NCBI RefSeq assembly: GCF_025457605.1
Contig: NZ_JAMZFY010000002.1
Location: 434,001-498,000 of the forward strand
DNA: 64,000 bases
Reading direction: 5' to 3'
Origin: Haloarcula laminariae
GTDB lineage: Archaea; Halobacteriota; Halobacteria; Halobacteriales; Haloarculaceae
Shown: piece after piece, positions 26,871 to 35,011 of the stretch
How positions within the stretch are numbered: position 1 is the stretch's first letter
Layout: every line of letters starts with the position of its first letter
Notes under the pieces: model-generated
Databases searched by the model: none
Told to the model about the DNA's origin: nothing
What the model saw: only the letters and a program-made list of their open reading frames with translations
Program-made: the position numbers and the translations under genes

Positions 26871-26968
26871 CAGTCATCACCTCCCGTTTCGGGCGGCATC
26901 CGGGAGATAGAACTCCCGCCGGCGGCGTCGGTGGCCGGCACGTCCGCTCGGGCGTCGCCGCGGCTCAT
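26870..26968 (-). CDS. 32-codon ORF coupled between tenA and the symporter
   Basis: The ATG at 26968 overlaps the tenA stop (ATGA), and the TGA overlaps the symporter ATG (TGATG). The 32-residue product is hydrophilic, with no membrane helix, and ends in acidic residues. Double overlap argues for a translated ORF; it may simply carry ribosomes from tenA to the symporter, or be a small regulatory or accessory peptide. I know no family for it. Confidence 0.55.
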   Translation of the reverse strand: MSRGDARADVPATDAAGGSSISRMPPETGGDD

Positions 26969-27630
26969 ATTCCCCACCTCTCCCCGCGCCAGGCGGCGTC
27001 CCAGAAGCGGTACTCGTAGCGGGCGGAGGTCCGGAAGCGGTCCCGGTAGCGCTCGCGGTCGGCCTCGGTGGCGCCCTCGGCCACGTCGTCCATCAGCTCC
27101 TTGCACCACCGGGTGAGTTCCGAGAACTCCTCGCCGGCGTAGGTCTCTATCCACTCGGCGTACCCCTCGTGGTCGGGGCGACCCCGCTCGTCCAGCCGCC
27201 GGGCCGTCTCGTTGAACCCCCACATACAGGGCAACAGCGCGGCGACGAGGTCACCGAAGCTCCCCGTCGCCGCCACGCGTACCAGGAAGTCCGTGTACGC
27301 CCGCGTGGTCGGCGACGGCTCCGTTGCTTCCAGCTCCGCCTCGCCGATGCCGAACTCGGCGGCGTAGGCGCGGTGGAGGTCCATCTCCGTGTTAATGGTC
27401 GAGTCGAGCAGTTCGGCGAACGTGCCCATCCGCGCCAGGTCCGGGGCGTTTGCGGCCCCCAGCGCGAACACGCGGGCGTACTCGACGAGGTAGACGTAGT
27501 CCTGCCGGACCCAGTAGCGAAACGGCGCCTCGTCCAGCGTGCCCTCACCTAGCTGTTCGACCATCGGGTGGGCGACGATGGCGTCCCAGACGGGGTCGCC
27601 CACCTCGGCCAGTTCGTCGGTAAAGCGCAT
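26965..27630 (-). CDS. tenA: Aminopyrimidine aminohydrolase / thiaminase II TenA
   Basis: TenA hydrolyses thiamine breakdown products to recover the HMP pyrimidine. The 221-residue protein has the family's helical fold with Asp 44 (VRQDYVYL) and Cys 135 in ALLPCMW, matching the catalytic Asp and Cys of the Bacillus enzyme, so it is of the Cys-containing class. Near the C-terminus the usual FWE is FWD. I start at ATG 27630, about 25 bases after a TATA-like TTATATCA, giving a leaderless mRNA. It leads the salvage-transport operon. Confidence 0.92.
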   Translation of the reverse strand: MRFTDELAEVGDPVWDAIVAHPMVEQLGEGTLDEAPFRYWVRQDYVYLVEYARVFALGAANAPDLARMGTFAELLDSTINTEMDLHRAYAAEFGIGEAELEATEPSPTTRAYTDFLVRVAATGSFGDLVAALLPCMWGFNETARRLDERGRPDHEGYAEWIETYAGEEFSELTRWCKELMDDVAEGATEADRERYRDRFRTSARYEYRFWDAAWRGERWGI

Positions 27631-27652
27631 GGCCGAGTGTCCGGGACCCACC

Positions 27653-27711
27653 GTGATATAAGCTAGTGATATAATCCAATTATACACCGGGGCGGCCGGC
27701 CGACATTATAA
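27653..27711. promoter_or_regulatory. Divergent tenA/thiR control region
   Basis: This short gap has a direct repeat GTGATATAA at 27653-27661 and 27666-27674 (13-base period) and a palindrome TATAAT-CCA-ATTATA at 27670-27684. It also has TATA-like boxes for tenA (27655-27662, minus strand) and thiR (ATTATAAG near 27704-27711). The repeats overlap the tenA promoter, where a repressor would bind. No TPP-riboswitch-like leader fits in either direction. Confidence 0.55.
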
Positions 27712-27736
27712 GCCACCGCTTCCCGAAAGGCGGGGT

Positions 27737-28663
27737 ATGTCGCTCCGGCTGCCAAGCGAAATCGTCGTCGAAGACGTGTTGCCGACGCTGCGTGCGCTGC
27801 TCGCCCGCGAGCTCGCCGCCCACGGACTGACACAGGAGGAAGTGGCCGGCCACCTCGGCGTGACGCAGGCCGCCGTCTCGACGTACGTCAGCGGCGAGCC
27901 GGAGCTGGCGCCGCCGATTGCCGAACACCCCCGGACCGAGGCGACCGTCGAGTCGGTCGCCGCGGGGCTGGCCAGCGGGGAGATGGACGGTTACGACGCG
28001 CTCGCGGCCGTGCTGGAGCTCGTCCGGGCCTTCGAGGACCGGGGTCCCATCTGTGAGCTCCACGAGGAGGCCATGCCCGGTCTGGAGGGACTGGGCTGTG
28101 ACCTCTGTGTCCGGGGCGAGAACCCCGAGCTTCGGACCGAACGCGCCGTGCTCGACGACGTGCGCGAGGCCACCCGGCTGCTGGCGACCAGCCCCGGCGT
28201 CGCCGCCGCCGTCCCCAACGTCGGGACGAACGTCGGCACCGCCCTCCCCGACGCGGCGTCCGTCGCCGACGTGGCCGCTGTCCCGGGCCGAATCTACGAG
28301 ATGGGCGGCCAGGTCGAGGTGCCGGCCAACCCAGAGTTCGGGGCCTCCGAACACGTCGCGACGACGATTCTGGCCGCGATGGCCGTCGACGGGGAGCGCC
28401 GGGGCGCGGTCAACCTCGCCACCGACGACGCCGTGCTCGGGGCGGCCGAGTCACGCGGGCTCGACCGGCTGGAGTTCGAGGCGGGCTACGAGAACCGCGG
28501 CGAGCGCCTCCGCGAGCAGTTCGAGGCTCGGGATGCAGTACCCGACGTGCTCTTTCACCGGGGCGCGTTCGGCATCGAACCCATCACCTACGTGCTCGGC
28601 GAGACGGGCGCCGACGCCGCGCGTTTAGCTACCGAACTGGTCGCGGACGCGGCCGAGGGGTAG
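27737..28663 (+). CDS. thiR: Thiamine regulator ThiR (HTH fused to ThiN-like domain)
   Basis: This 308-residue protein has an N-terminal helix-turn-helix (GLTQEEVAGHLGVTQAAVSTY, about residues 34-54), a middle region with CELHEE and GCDLCVRG cysteines, and a C-terminal domain like ThiN thiamine-phosphate synthase (from about residue 140, with 'VPNVGTNVGTALP' and 'GAFGIEPITYVLG'). HTH-ThiN proteins are described as ThiR, archaeal repressors of thiamine genes. It is divergent from the tenA operon, which it probably controls, perhaps with thiE at 53 kb. Confidence 0.9.
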   Translation: MSLRLPSEIVVEDVLPTLRALLARELAAHGLTQEEVAGHLGVTQAAVSTYVSGEPELAPPIAEHPRTEATVESVAAGLASGEMDGYDALAAVLELVRAFEDRGPICELHEEAMPGLEGLGCDLCVRGENPELRTERAVLDDVREATRLLATSPGVAAAVPNVGTNVGTALPDAASVADVAAVPGRIYEMGGQVEVPANPEFGASEHVATTILAAMAVDGERRGAVNLATDDAVLGAAESRGLDRLEFEAGYENRGERLREQFEARDAVPDVLFHRGAFGIEPITYVLGETGADAARLATELVADAAEG

Positions 28664-28683
28664 CGGTGGGCCGGGCGAGAGTG

Positions 28684-28909
28684 GTGCGACGGCTGTCGCA
28701 CCCGAGCGCTGACGGGGAAGGGCAGGGCTGCCGTCGTAGAAACTAAAGAAGCAGTCAGTTAGCGTCCGGCGAGCGAAGCGAGCCGGTTCCAACGCGGCGA
28801 GCCGACTACCGCGCACCTGTGGTGCGCGACAGGAGGCAAAGCCGCGATTTTCCCACGTTTTTGCCCGAACAAGCGCGGCTTTGCCGCGCTCGTTCGGTGT
28901 AAAAAGTGG
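28684..28909. repeat. Structured non-coding repeat element, copy B
   Basis: This matches copy A (1587-1811) in order of parts. Stems are GTGCGA/TCGCAC (28684-28689/28696-28701), CGCGGC/GCCGCG (28793-28798/28841-28846) enclosing an 8-bp hairpin with a TGT loop (28810-28828), and a 15-bp hairpin with one mismatch (28865-28879/28883-28897). CCACGTTTTTG (28853-28863) faces AAAAAGTGG (28901-28909), which touches the stop codon of the cheF-like gene. Compared with copy A the hairpin arms differ on both sides yet still pair, whereas the linkers are unchanged. An extra segment near 28735-28785 is not shared. Confidence 0.75.
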
Positions 28910-29788
28910 TTAGGCATTAACGTCTTCCAGGTGCCGGCTCGCGACGACCTGCCCGGTCGGAGTCAGCGTCGGGCCGTCGGCGCCGTCCTGGATGAGGCCG
29001 TCCTCTTCGAGGTCCTGCAGCAGCATCGACACCTCGGAGGAGTCCTTCCCGAGGATGGAGGCCAGGGGCATCCCGTCCATGTCCCCGGTGGAGTAGATGG
29101 CCACGAGCACCTCCTTTTTGCCCTTGGTGAGCTCGACTTTCTTGAGCTGCTCCATCAGCTCGGAGTACTCCCGGCGGAGGTACCGCCCGAGGATGGACAT
29201 CTTCCGGCTCGAGGCCAGCGCGGCCTCCGTCGTGACGGCGGTGCCGTCCATCATGTGCCGGACGACGAGCACCGGCCGGTCGGCGCCGCGTATCTCGCGC
29301 GTGGTGCGCTCGAAGTCGGAGACGGTCTGGAGCTGGATGACGAAGCTGTCGTCGCCGCGGCGGAACTCGACGGAGCCGGGCTTGAGAAAGAGTTTCGCCC
29401 GCTTGAACCCCTCGTCGGTGACGCGCCCGCCGACGCGGGCCCGCTCTTTGACCGTGGTCTCGGTCCCGTTGATGATGGCCTTGAACAGGACGGTGCCGAA
29501 CTTCTCTATCTTCTCGTCGTCGGCTTCGATGGCGGCGACGAGGCGCTTGCCGTTCTTCTCGAAGGCGACGGTCACCGTCGACCGGAAGAAGTCGCCCAGG
29601 TCCGGGGGCACCTGGCCGATGGCGATGTCGAAAATCGAGTCGAGGGGAATCGTCAGCTTGTCGTCCTCGCTCGCGGCCAGTACCAACCGCTTCTGGGAGA
29701 GGACCACCCGCCCCTTGATGGGGTCGCTACGGCTGGCCACCTCGGAGTTGAACTGGCCGACGAAGTCCGCGATGACGGATTCCGACAT
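28910..29788 (-). CDS. cheF2: Second CheF-family protein
   Basis: This 292-residue protein is a CheF paralogue: N-terminal 'GRVVLSQKRLVLAA' and 'IPLDSIFDI' match the same parts of the protein at 23175-24041. The C-terminal part has a winged-helix-like segment ('MPLASILGKDSSEVSMLLQDLEEDGLI'). Haloarchaea often carry two CheF proteins with different partners. It is monocistronic and followed by structured repeat copy B. Which motor or Che protein it prefers is not visible. Confidence 0.88.
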   Translation of the reverse strand: MSESVIADFVGQFNSEVASRSDPIKGRVVLSQKRLVLAASEDDKLTIPLDSIFDIAIGQVPPDLGDFFRSTVTVAFEKNGKRLVAAIEADDEKIEKFGTVLFKAIINGTETTVKERARVGGRVTDEGFKRAKLFLKPGSVEFRRGDDSFVIQLQTVSDFERTTREIRGADRPVLVVRHMMDGTAVTTEAALASSRKMSILGRYLRREYSELMEQLKKVELTKGKKEVLVAIYSTGDMDGMPLASILGKDSSEVSMLLQDLEEDGLIQDGADGPTLTPTGQVVASRHLEDVNA

Positions 29789-29886
29789 TCACTCGGTACC
29801 GACACTACAGCGGCCCGGATATTGAGCGTTTCGCGCGAGTATCATCTCGGAAAACCGGGGCCGACCGGCGGGCAGGGACACCGCTA

Positions 29887-30315
29887 TCAGCCGTCCAGGT
29901 CGCTTGCGATGTCCGAAAGCGACGAATCTGGGGCCGCTGTCGCGGTGTAGACGACTCGCCGGCCGGGCGTTCGCAGGCCGTACTGGTGGCCCTCGGTGAC
30001 AACGTCCAGATGGGCCGACCCGGCGATGGAGACGTCCGCGTCGTCGACCCACTCGGCGAGGCGGTTCTCGCCGTCGCGCTCGCGGGCCAGCCGGCGGTTG
30101 TCGGCGGCGTGCGTGACGGTCGAGTCGCCGTCTAGGTCGGTCCCGACGCGGGCCTCGTAGTCGTCCCCGTCGAGCGAGAGCGTGACGACATCGCCGTCGG
30201 ACAGCCCGAGTTCGTCGGGGAGAACGACGCGCGGGCGGCCGGTGCGGCCGACGGCCTCTATCGGGACGCGGTGGGTGTCGACCGCGTCGTGGTCGCTGGC
30301 GACGCGCTCACTCAT
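29887..30315 (-). CDS. Haloarchaeal conserved protein (DUF7112-like), S6e-linked
   Basis: This 142-residue acidic protein has an AbrB-like first part ('GRPRVVLPDELGLSDGDVVTLSLDG', about residues 26-50) and a second part with 'RTPGRRVVYTA'. It resembles the family I remember as DUF7112; function unknown. It lies 25 bases after rps6e on the same strand, so a link to translation or RNA is possible by context only. Confidence 0.7.
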   Translation of the reverse strand: MSERVASDHDAVDTHRVPIEAVGRTGRPRVVLPDELGLSDGDVVTLSLDGDDYEARVGTDLDGDSTVTHAADNRRLARERDGENRLAEWVDDADVSIAGSAHLDVVTEGHQYGLRTPGRRVVYTATAAPDSSLSDIASDLDG

Positions 30316-30340
30316 GGGCGCTCCGTTCGCGAGCGGGCGC

Positions 30341-30727
30341 TCACTCCTCGTCGCCGAGCAGCTCGTCGACGTCGTCGCTGCCGCGCCCGACGATTTTCGC
30401 GTTAATCTGGCGGGTCTCGTCGCTGACCTCTCGGCCGCGGACAGTGATGCGCTTTCGCTCGCCGTCGGTGGTCGGCTCGAAGCCGATGCCGCCGTCGGAC
30501 ATGATCGCCTTGGTGCCGACGCCGCGGACGTCGGGCCGCATCGGTCGGCCGGCCGTGTCCGAGCCGCCGGTCAGTTCGAGCGTGTAGCCGTCGAGTCCGA
30601 CGGCGCCGCCGTCGACCTCGTCGCCGAGCTCTCGGCCGATGAAGCGGTTGGCGTCCTGTCCGTCGACCTCGATCTGATACGTGTGGCCGCTCTCCGGATC
30701 GGAGACGGCGACCGTGAATTCAGCCAT
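30341..30727 (-). CDS. rps6e: Small-subunit ribosomal protein S6e
   Basis: S6e is found only in archaea and eukaryotes and sits in the 30S/40S subunit. The 128-residue protein matches the archaeal form: '[15 protein letters not shown]', '[15 protein letters not shown]', 'GRPMRPDV' and '[20 protein letters not shown]'. Length is normal for the archaeal version, which lacks the long eukaryotic tail. This gene confirms an archaeal host. It probably leads a transcript with the downstream DUF7112-like gene. Confidence 0.96.
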   Translation of the reverse strand: MAEFTVAVSDPESGHTYQIEVDGQDANRFIGRELGDEVDGGAVGLDGYTLELTGGSDTAGRPMRPDVRGVGTKAIMSDGGIGFEPTTDGERKRITVRGREVSDETRQINAKIVGRGSDDVDELLGDEE

Positions 30728-30862
30728 ACGTCAGTTCAATCTATCACGCGCCAAAAACGCATCGAACCGTCCGCGGGACTCCCGGTTCCCTCTCGCCGCG
30801 GCTCTCGGCGACGCTAACGCGGAATACTGCCGGTTATCCGTCCTGAGTCCAGTCACCCCGCT

Positions 30863-31285
30863 TTAGCTGTCCGCGGCGACGACGGTGCTCACCCGCGCGT
30901 TCTCCTTGAGTTTCAGCCCCGCGCCCCCGACCGACAGCGGGATTCGCGGCAGTTCGTCGACGTGTACCGTGGGATGGGTCGCTCCGCGTTCGAGCAGCTC
31001 GGTCCGGGGCTGGAGGGTGACCGTCGCCGCGCCGGTGAGCGACTCGTTGAACTCGACGAGATACTGGCCCGCGCCGAGCGACCACCACTCGTAGTCGTCG
31101 TCCGGGTCGCGCTTGCTGCTCCGGTGTGGCACGGTCGTGGCCGGTTCGAGTTCGCCGCCGCCGAAGTCGATGCGGCCGGGGGCGACGATTTCCGACACCT
31201 CGGCGACGGTGAGGTCGACCCCCTTACCCTCGGTCTGGGTCGGTTCGTGGACGATATCCGTGACGTAGTCGCTGAGTTCGGACAT
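30863..31285 (-). CDS. dCTP deaminase / dUTPase-fold protein
   Basis: This 140-residue protein has the trimeric dUTPase-like beta fold patterns of the dCTP deaminase group: 'GRIDFGGGELEPA', 'LGAGQYLVEFNESLTG', 'LLERGATHPTVHVDELPRIPLSVG'. It may convert or clear dCTP/dUTP. It is shorter than classic Dcd (about 190 residues) so activity is uncertain. I start at ATG 31285 (MSELSDYV), since the upstream frame is not protein-like. Confidence 0.75.
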   Translation of the reverse strand: MSELSDYVTDIVHEPTQTEGKGVDLTVAEVSEIVAPGRIDFGGGELEPATTVPHRSSKRDPDDDYEWWSLGAGQYLVEFNESLTGAATVTLQPRTELLERGATHPTVHVDELPRIPLSVGGAGLKLKENARVSTVVAADS

Positions 31286-31406
31286 ACGGCCGGGTTCCGC
31301 CGCTCGCCTGAAAACTGTGGGGGCGCTAGCGAGGGTCCGATAGGAGGGAGAATCCTTGAGGCAAGCAGAGCGGGTGACTTTTGGGCGCTGGCCGACTCCC
31401 GGACGT

Positions 31407-31838
31407 ATGAGCAACCACGCCGAGTTCCTCGCCGGCGAGCGACCCGACGACGTCCTCTTTTTCCTCCACCAGGACGCCGTCTCGAACCCCGAAGCCCTGG
31501 CCGATTATGCCGACCCGGTCGACGACGGGCTGGTGCTGGTGCTGCCCGGCGACGACGGCCGCTCGGCCTTCCAGTCGGCGACCGGCATCGACCCGATGGG
31601 GCTGGCCCAGGAGGCCATGCAGACCGAGGGGGTCGTCCACGACGACTGCACCGACGCCAACTGCCCCGTCGCCGAGGAGGAACCCGAGGAGAACCACACG
31701 ACGAAGTTCATCTTCGCCTTCGCCGAGGAACAAAACGAGGAGGTCGGCGGCCTCTATGGCGAGGGTGATGTCGTCCACGCCTACGCGGTGTGTGCCTGCG
31801 GGGAGCGGTACTCCGACAAGTGGGTAATCGAAGGGTAG
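31407..31838 (+). CDS. Conserved haloarchaeal protein (DUF5807-like)
   Basis: This 143-residue acidic protein opens with 'FLAGERPDDVLFFLHQDAV' and has cysteines at CTDANC and CACGERYSDKW, which may bind metal. It resembles a haloarchaea-only family I remember as DUF5807; function unknown. ATG 31407 is chosen as the start. It ends two bases before the stop of the convergent membrane-protein gene. Confidence 0.75.
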   Translation: MSNHAEFLAGERPDDVLFFLHQDAVSNPEALADYADPVDDGLVLVLPGDDGRSAFQSATGIDPMGLAQEAMQTEGVVHDDCTDANCPVAEEEPEENHTTKFIFAFAEEQNEEVGGLYGEGDVVHAYAVCACGERYSDKWVIEG

Positions 31839-31840
31839 CG

Positions 31841-32290
31841 CTACGGCGAGCGGGACAGCAGGAACGGTTCCGCCAGCCGGACGAGCAGGGCCTTCGGGAG
31901 GCCCGTTAGGACGCTCCCCTCGTGGCGGTACGGCACGCCGACCTCGTCGCGAGTGACGCCGTGGCGAAGATGCTGGACGCCGTCGAGGAGGAACCAGCCG
32001 CCGAGCGCCGCGCCGAGGGCGGGAATCCACAGCGGCGCAGTCAGCGTCGCCGCGTAGCCGGTACCGACGAGGACTAGCAGGCCGAAGACGGCGTTTCCGG
32101 CGTAGTCGCCGACGACCGCCTCGGCCAGGTCGGTTCCGAGATTCAGTCCGAAGAAGCCGACCGCCACCGCAGCGGCGTATCCGAGCGGTTCGCCGAGGAC
32201 GTACAGCGCCGCACCCACAGCCACGGCTCCGACGGCGTTGCCGGCGATAGTGCGGCTCTCCGGCACGTCCCACTGGAGGGCTAGGGACAT
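31841..32290 (-). CDS. Small polytopic membrane protein, unknown
   Basis: This 149-residue protein has about four hydrophobic segments (roughly residues 15-31, 36-52, 66-82, 86-104) and a short C-terminal tail with HLRHG and basic residues. No family recognised. It faces the DUF5807-like gene tail to tail with a two-base gap and shares the strand with the DHH gene upstream. Confidence 0.7.
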   Translation of the reverse strand: MSLALQWDVPESRTIAGNAVGAVAVGAALYVLGEPLGYAAAVAVGFFGLNLGTDLAEAVVGDYAGNAVFGLLVLVGTGYAATLTAPLWIPALGAALGGWFLLDGVQHLRHGVTRDEVGVPYRHEGSVLTGLPKALLVRLAEPFLLSRSP

Positions 32291-32348
32291 CGTTTCGCCT
32301 GTCGGACGACGGGGATATCAGCGTTGCGTAGCCCCACCGCTCGCGGCG

Positions 32349-33422
32349 CTATTCGGCCGGCTCCTCGGGCAGCCGTCTGAACGCGTCGACGATGGCCTGT
32401 TTCGCCACCGCGCCCTGTGTCGTCCAGTGGTGGGCGTAGTCCATCATGTCGTCGTATATGTCGGGCTTGCAGCCCGCCGCTTTGGGGTGGCCGCCCCCGT
32501 TGACCTGGGCGGCGACCTCGTGGGCGCGCTCGAAGTTCTCGGTGCCCCGAATCGAGGCCGAGCCGGCGGGTTTGACGATGACGGCGGCGTCGGCGCCCTG
32601 TTCGCGCAGCGCCTCGGCGACCTCGTTCTGCGAGCAGCGGCCGTAGGTGACGCCGACGGTCCACTCGCCGACCTCGCGCAGTTCGGCCCGCTCGACGGCC
32701 TTCTCGATGAGCGCTTCCTTCTCGACGCGCTTCTCCGCGAGGAACTCGTGGACCTCCGGCGAGAGGTCGGGACCGTGTTCGGCGACGGCCTCGATGTACT
32801 CCTCGGGCTCGGCCCAGTAGGAGAAGTCGGCGAGGTCGTCGCTGCGCTCGTCGTCGCGAATCCAGAGGTCGTGGTCCCGCGTCACCGCCGCGAGTTCGGT
32901 CCACTGGTCGCCGAAGTCGGCCTCTAGCTGTTCGAGGGCCACGTCGGCGGTACAGACCTCGTCGCTGTCGCCCACGGTGCGGTCGACGCCGGACTCGTCG
33001 ACGACCGCGCCCAGTTCGTCGTCCCACTGGTGGTGGTCGAACCACGCGACGCGTTCGACCCGGGCGACGAGGTCGTCGAGGGCCCCCAGGTCGTCCTCGC
33101 TGTCGGGACAGAGGTCACAGACGTAGACGGTCGCCTCGGGCTCGGCGTACTCGGCGGCCCAGGCCAGCGCCTCCTGGAGGTTGTGCGGGCCGGCGGGCAA
33201 CAGCGCGCCCTCGCCGTGGGCCGCACGGACCAGGGCGGTACAGGCCAGTCCGTCGGCGTCCGGGTCGGCGATGACTACGACGCCGGCGCCGTCGAGCGTC
33301 TCCGCCGCCTCGGCCTCCCGTTTCTCTTCCTCGAAGGAATCCGGATAGAAAAACCCCTCACCGGGGAGCACTGATTTACGGCCGATAGAGAGGCGGTCGT
33401 CGTCGATGAGCCAGTCGTCCAT
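32349..33422 (-). CDS. DHH-family phosphoesterase
   Basis: This protein of about 357 residues is a DHH/DHHA1 phosphoesterase, the group with RecJ-like nucleases and nanoRNases. Motifs are 'VVIADPDADGLACTAL' (motif I), 'VCDLCPDSEDD', the signature DHH in WFDHHQWDD, and a C-terminal DHHA1-like glycine-rich patch 'VNGGGHPKAAGCK'. A role in small-RNA or DNA turnover is likely but the substrate is unclear. A GTG two codons upstream is an alternative start; I use the ATG at 33422. Confidence 0.9.
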   Translation of the reverse strand: MDDWLIDDDRLSIGRKSVLPGEGFFYPDSFEEEKREAEAAETLDGAGVVVIADPDADGLACTALVRAAHGEGALLPAGPHNLQEALAWAAEYAEPEATVYVCDLCPDSEDDLGALDDLVARVERVAWFDHHQWDDELGAVVDESGVDRTVGDSDEVCTADVALEQLEADFGDQWTELAAVTRDHDLWIRDDERSDDLADFSYWAEPEEYIEAVAEHGPDLSPEVHEFLAEKRVEKEALIEKAVERAELREVGEWTVGVTYGRCSQNEVAEALREQGADAAVIVKPAGSASIRGTENFERAHEVAAQVNGGGHPKAAGCKPDIYDDMMDYAHHWTTQGAVAKQAIVDAFRRLPEEPAE

Positions 33423-33481
33423 GTCCACACCTGCCAGTCAGCGGCAATGAACCCGACGGTTCGGGGGAGCGGACCCGCGGC

Positions 33482-33952
33482 TCAGACGGCCTCGCGCTCG
33501 GGGTTGGCCTCCCCCTCGAGCTGGCGGACCGACAGCACGGGCATGGCGGCGTTGCGGACGACCTGCTCGGCGACGCTGCCGAGCAGGAAGCCGTGGTCGC
33601 CGTGGCGACCGCGGGTCCCGGTCGCGATGAGGTCGGCCTCGACCTCGTCCGCGTAGCGTCTTATCTCCGTGGCCGGGTCGCCGTCCCGGACCACGGTGAC
33701 GACGTCGGCGTCGGTCTCGCCGCCGTTCGTGGCCGCCTCACGGACGAACGAGAGCGCGCGGCCGCCGGTCGTCGCCAGGGCCCGTTCCAGCACGTCCTGG
33801 ACGTCCTCGGGGGTGGACTCGACCTCCCCCTCGTCGACGACATACAGCGCGTGGACGGTCGCGTCGAACTTCCCGGCGAGGTCGAGCGCGGCCTCGACGG
33901 CCCGCTGTGCGCTGCCGGACCCGTCCGTCGCGATGACCACCGTTTCGAACAT
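33482..33952 (-). CDS. Universal stress protein UspA, ATP-binding type
   Basis: This 156-residue UspA protein has the N-terminal 'VVIATDGSGSAQRA' and the ATP-binding pattern G-2x-G-9x-G-S/T in 'GTRGRHGDHGFLLGSVAEQV'. The start is ATG 33952. It is divergent from a second UspA gene at 34053, sharing a 100-base control region. UspA proteins support stress survival; the trigger is not visible. Confidence 0.92.
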   Translation of the reverse strand: MFETVVIATDGSGSAQRAVEAALDLAGKFDATVHALYVVDEGEVESTPEDVQDVLERALATTGGRALSFVREAATNGGETDADVVTVVRDGDPATEIRRYADEVEADLIATGTRGRHGDHGFLLGSVAEQVVRNAAMPVLSVRQLEGEANPEREAV

Positions 33953-34052
33953 ACGTCCCGTTGCTCGGCCGACAGTGAAAAATCCCGCCCATCGGACGGG
34001 GACGCCTGCGAGCGATGGGATGGCTTTTTGACCGGTCCGTTCACAGACAGTG

Positions 34053-34493
34053 ATGATGGACATCGACCTCGTGCTCGTCCCGGTCGACGGGAGCGACCAG
34101 TCCGAGCAAGCCGCGGAGTACGCGACTGCCATCGCAGCGCGGTACGACGCCGACCTCCACCTCCTGTTCGTACTGGACGAACGGCTCCGGCGGGACATCG
34201 ACAGGGGGACTGTCGACCCCGAGTCAGTCGCACGGGACCACCGGAAGTTCACAGGGCGGGTCCGGGACCGCTCGCACGAACGGGGCCACGACGTCACCCT
34301 CGACACCTCGACGGCGACGGCGTTCTCCCAGACGCGGCTGATGCAAAACCCCGGGAGCGTCGTCCTCGACGTGGCGGAGGCCGTCGACGCCGACTTCCTG
34401 GTCATCCCGCGGGCCGACAGCAGCGACGACGCCGTCGGTCGGGCCGCGACCTACGTCCTCGAATACGCCAGTCAGCCCGTACTGTCGGTTTAG
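34053..34493 (+). CDS. Universal stress protein UspA, variant
   Basis: This 146-residue UspA-fold protein begins 'DLVLVPVDGSDQSEQAAEYA'. At the place of the ATP loop it has 'IPRADSSDDAVGRAATYVLEYA', lacking the G-2x-G-9x-G pattern of its neighbour, so it may not bind ATP in the same way. Start candidates are two adjacent ATGs at 34053 and 34056. Its TAG overlaps the stop of the convergent GNAT gene. Confidence 0.88.
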   Translation: MMDIDLVLVPVDGSDQSEQAAEYATAIAARYDADLHLLFVLDERLRRDIDRGTVDPESVARDHRKFTGRVRDRSHERGHDVTLDTSTATAFSQTRLMQNPGSVVLDVAEAVDADFLVIPRADSSDDAVGRAATYVLEYASQPVLSV

Positions 34494-35011
34494 AGCCGGA
34501 TACTCATCTCTATCTCGAAGCTCTCGGCCTCGGTCGTCTCGAAGCCGACCTTCCGGTACAGCGCGACCGCGGGGTCGTTCCACCGCTCGACGGTCAGCCA
34601 CACCTTCTCGAACCCCTCCGACTGGGCCGACCCCAGCAGCGTCTCGACGAGGTTGGTCCCGATGCCCGCCCCCTGGAACGACTGCAGGACGAAGATGGCG
34701 AGTTCGTGCTCGCCGTGGTTGTCGGGCACCAGCGTGGCGTGGCCCACGACGGCGTCGTCGTGGACGGCGACGACGTTCAGCGTGTCCTCGCTGAGTATCG
34801 TATCGAGCCACTCCTCGATGGCATCCTCCCGGGACGGCGGGATACCCTGTGCCCGGTCGGCCGGGTCGAAGGCGGCGTACATCTCCAGGACGCTGTCGCG
34901 GTCGGCCCCGTCGGCCGCGACCAACTCCACGTCGCGTCCCTCGCGGTCGGTGACGGTCCGGGGCGGTCGCGGGAACTCGTCTGCCGGTTCGGCCGGATAG
35001 TCGCGCGTCAT
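34490..35011 (-). CDS. GNAT-family N-acetyltransferase
   Basis: This 173-residue protein is a GNAT acetyltransferase. Motif A, binding acetyl-CoA, is 'FVLQSFQGAGIGTNLVETLL' (Q-x-x-G-x-G/A), followed by 'VERWNDPAVALYRKVGFE', typical motif B. The substrate, a protein N-terminus, polyamine or small molecule, cannot be told. Its start overlaps the stop of the UspA gene 35008-35379 by four bases, so the two are coupled. Confidence 0.9.
   Translation of the reverse strand: MTRDYPAEPADEFPRPPRTVTDREGRDVELVAADGADRDSVLEMYAAFDPADRAQGIPPSREDAIEEWLDTILSEDTLNVVAVHDDAVVGHATLVPDNHGEHELAIFVLQSFQGAGIGTNLVETLLGSAQSEGFEKVWLTVERWNDPAVALYRKVGFETTEAESFEIEMSIRL

Noticed and set aside
27631-27736. TPP riboswitch in front of tenA or thiR
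   Set aside because: The leaders would be only a few bases long if the TATA boxes are right, and the conserved CTGAGA and related motifs are absent.
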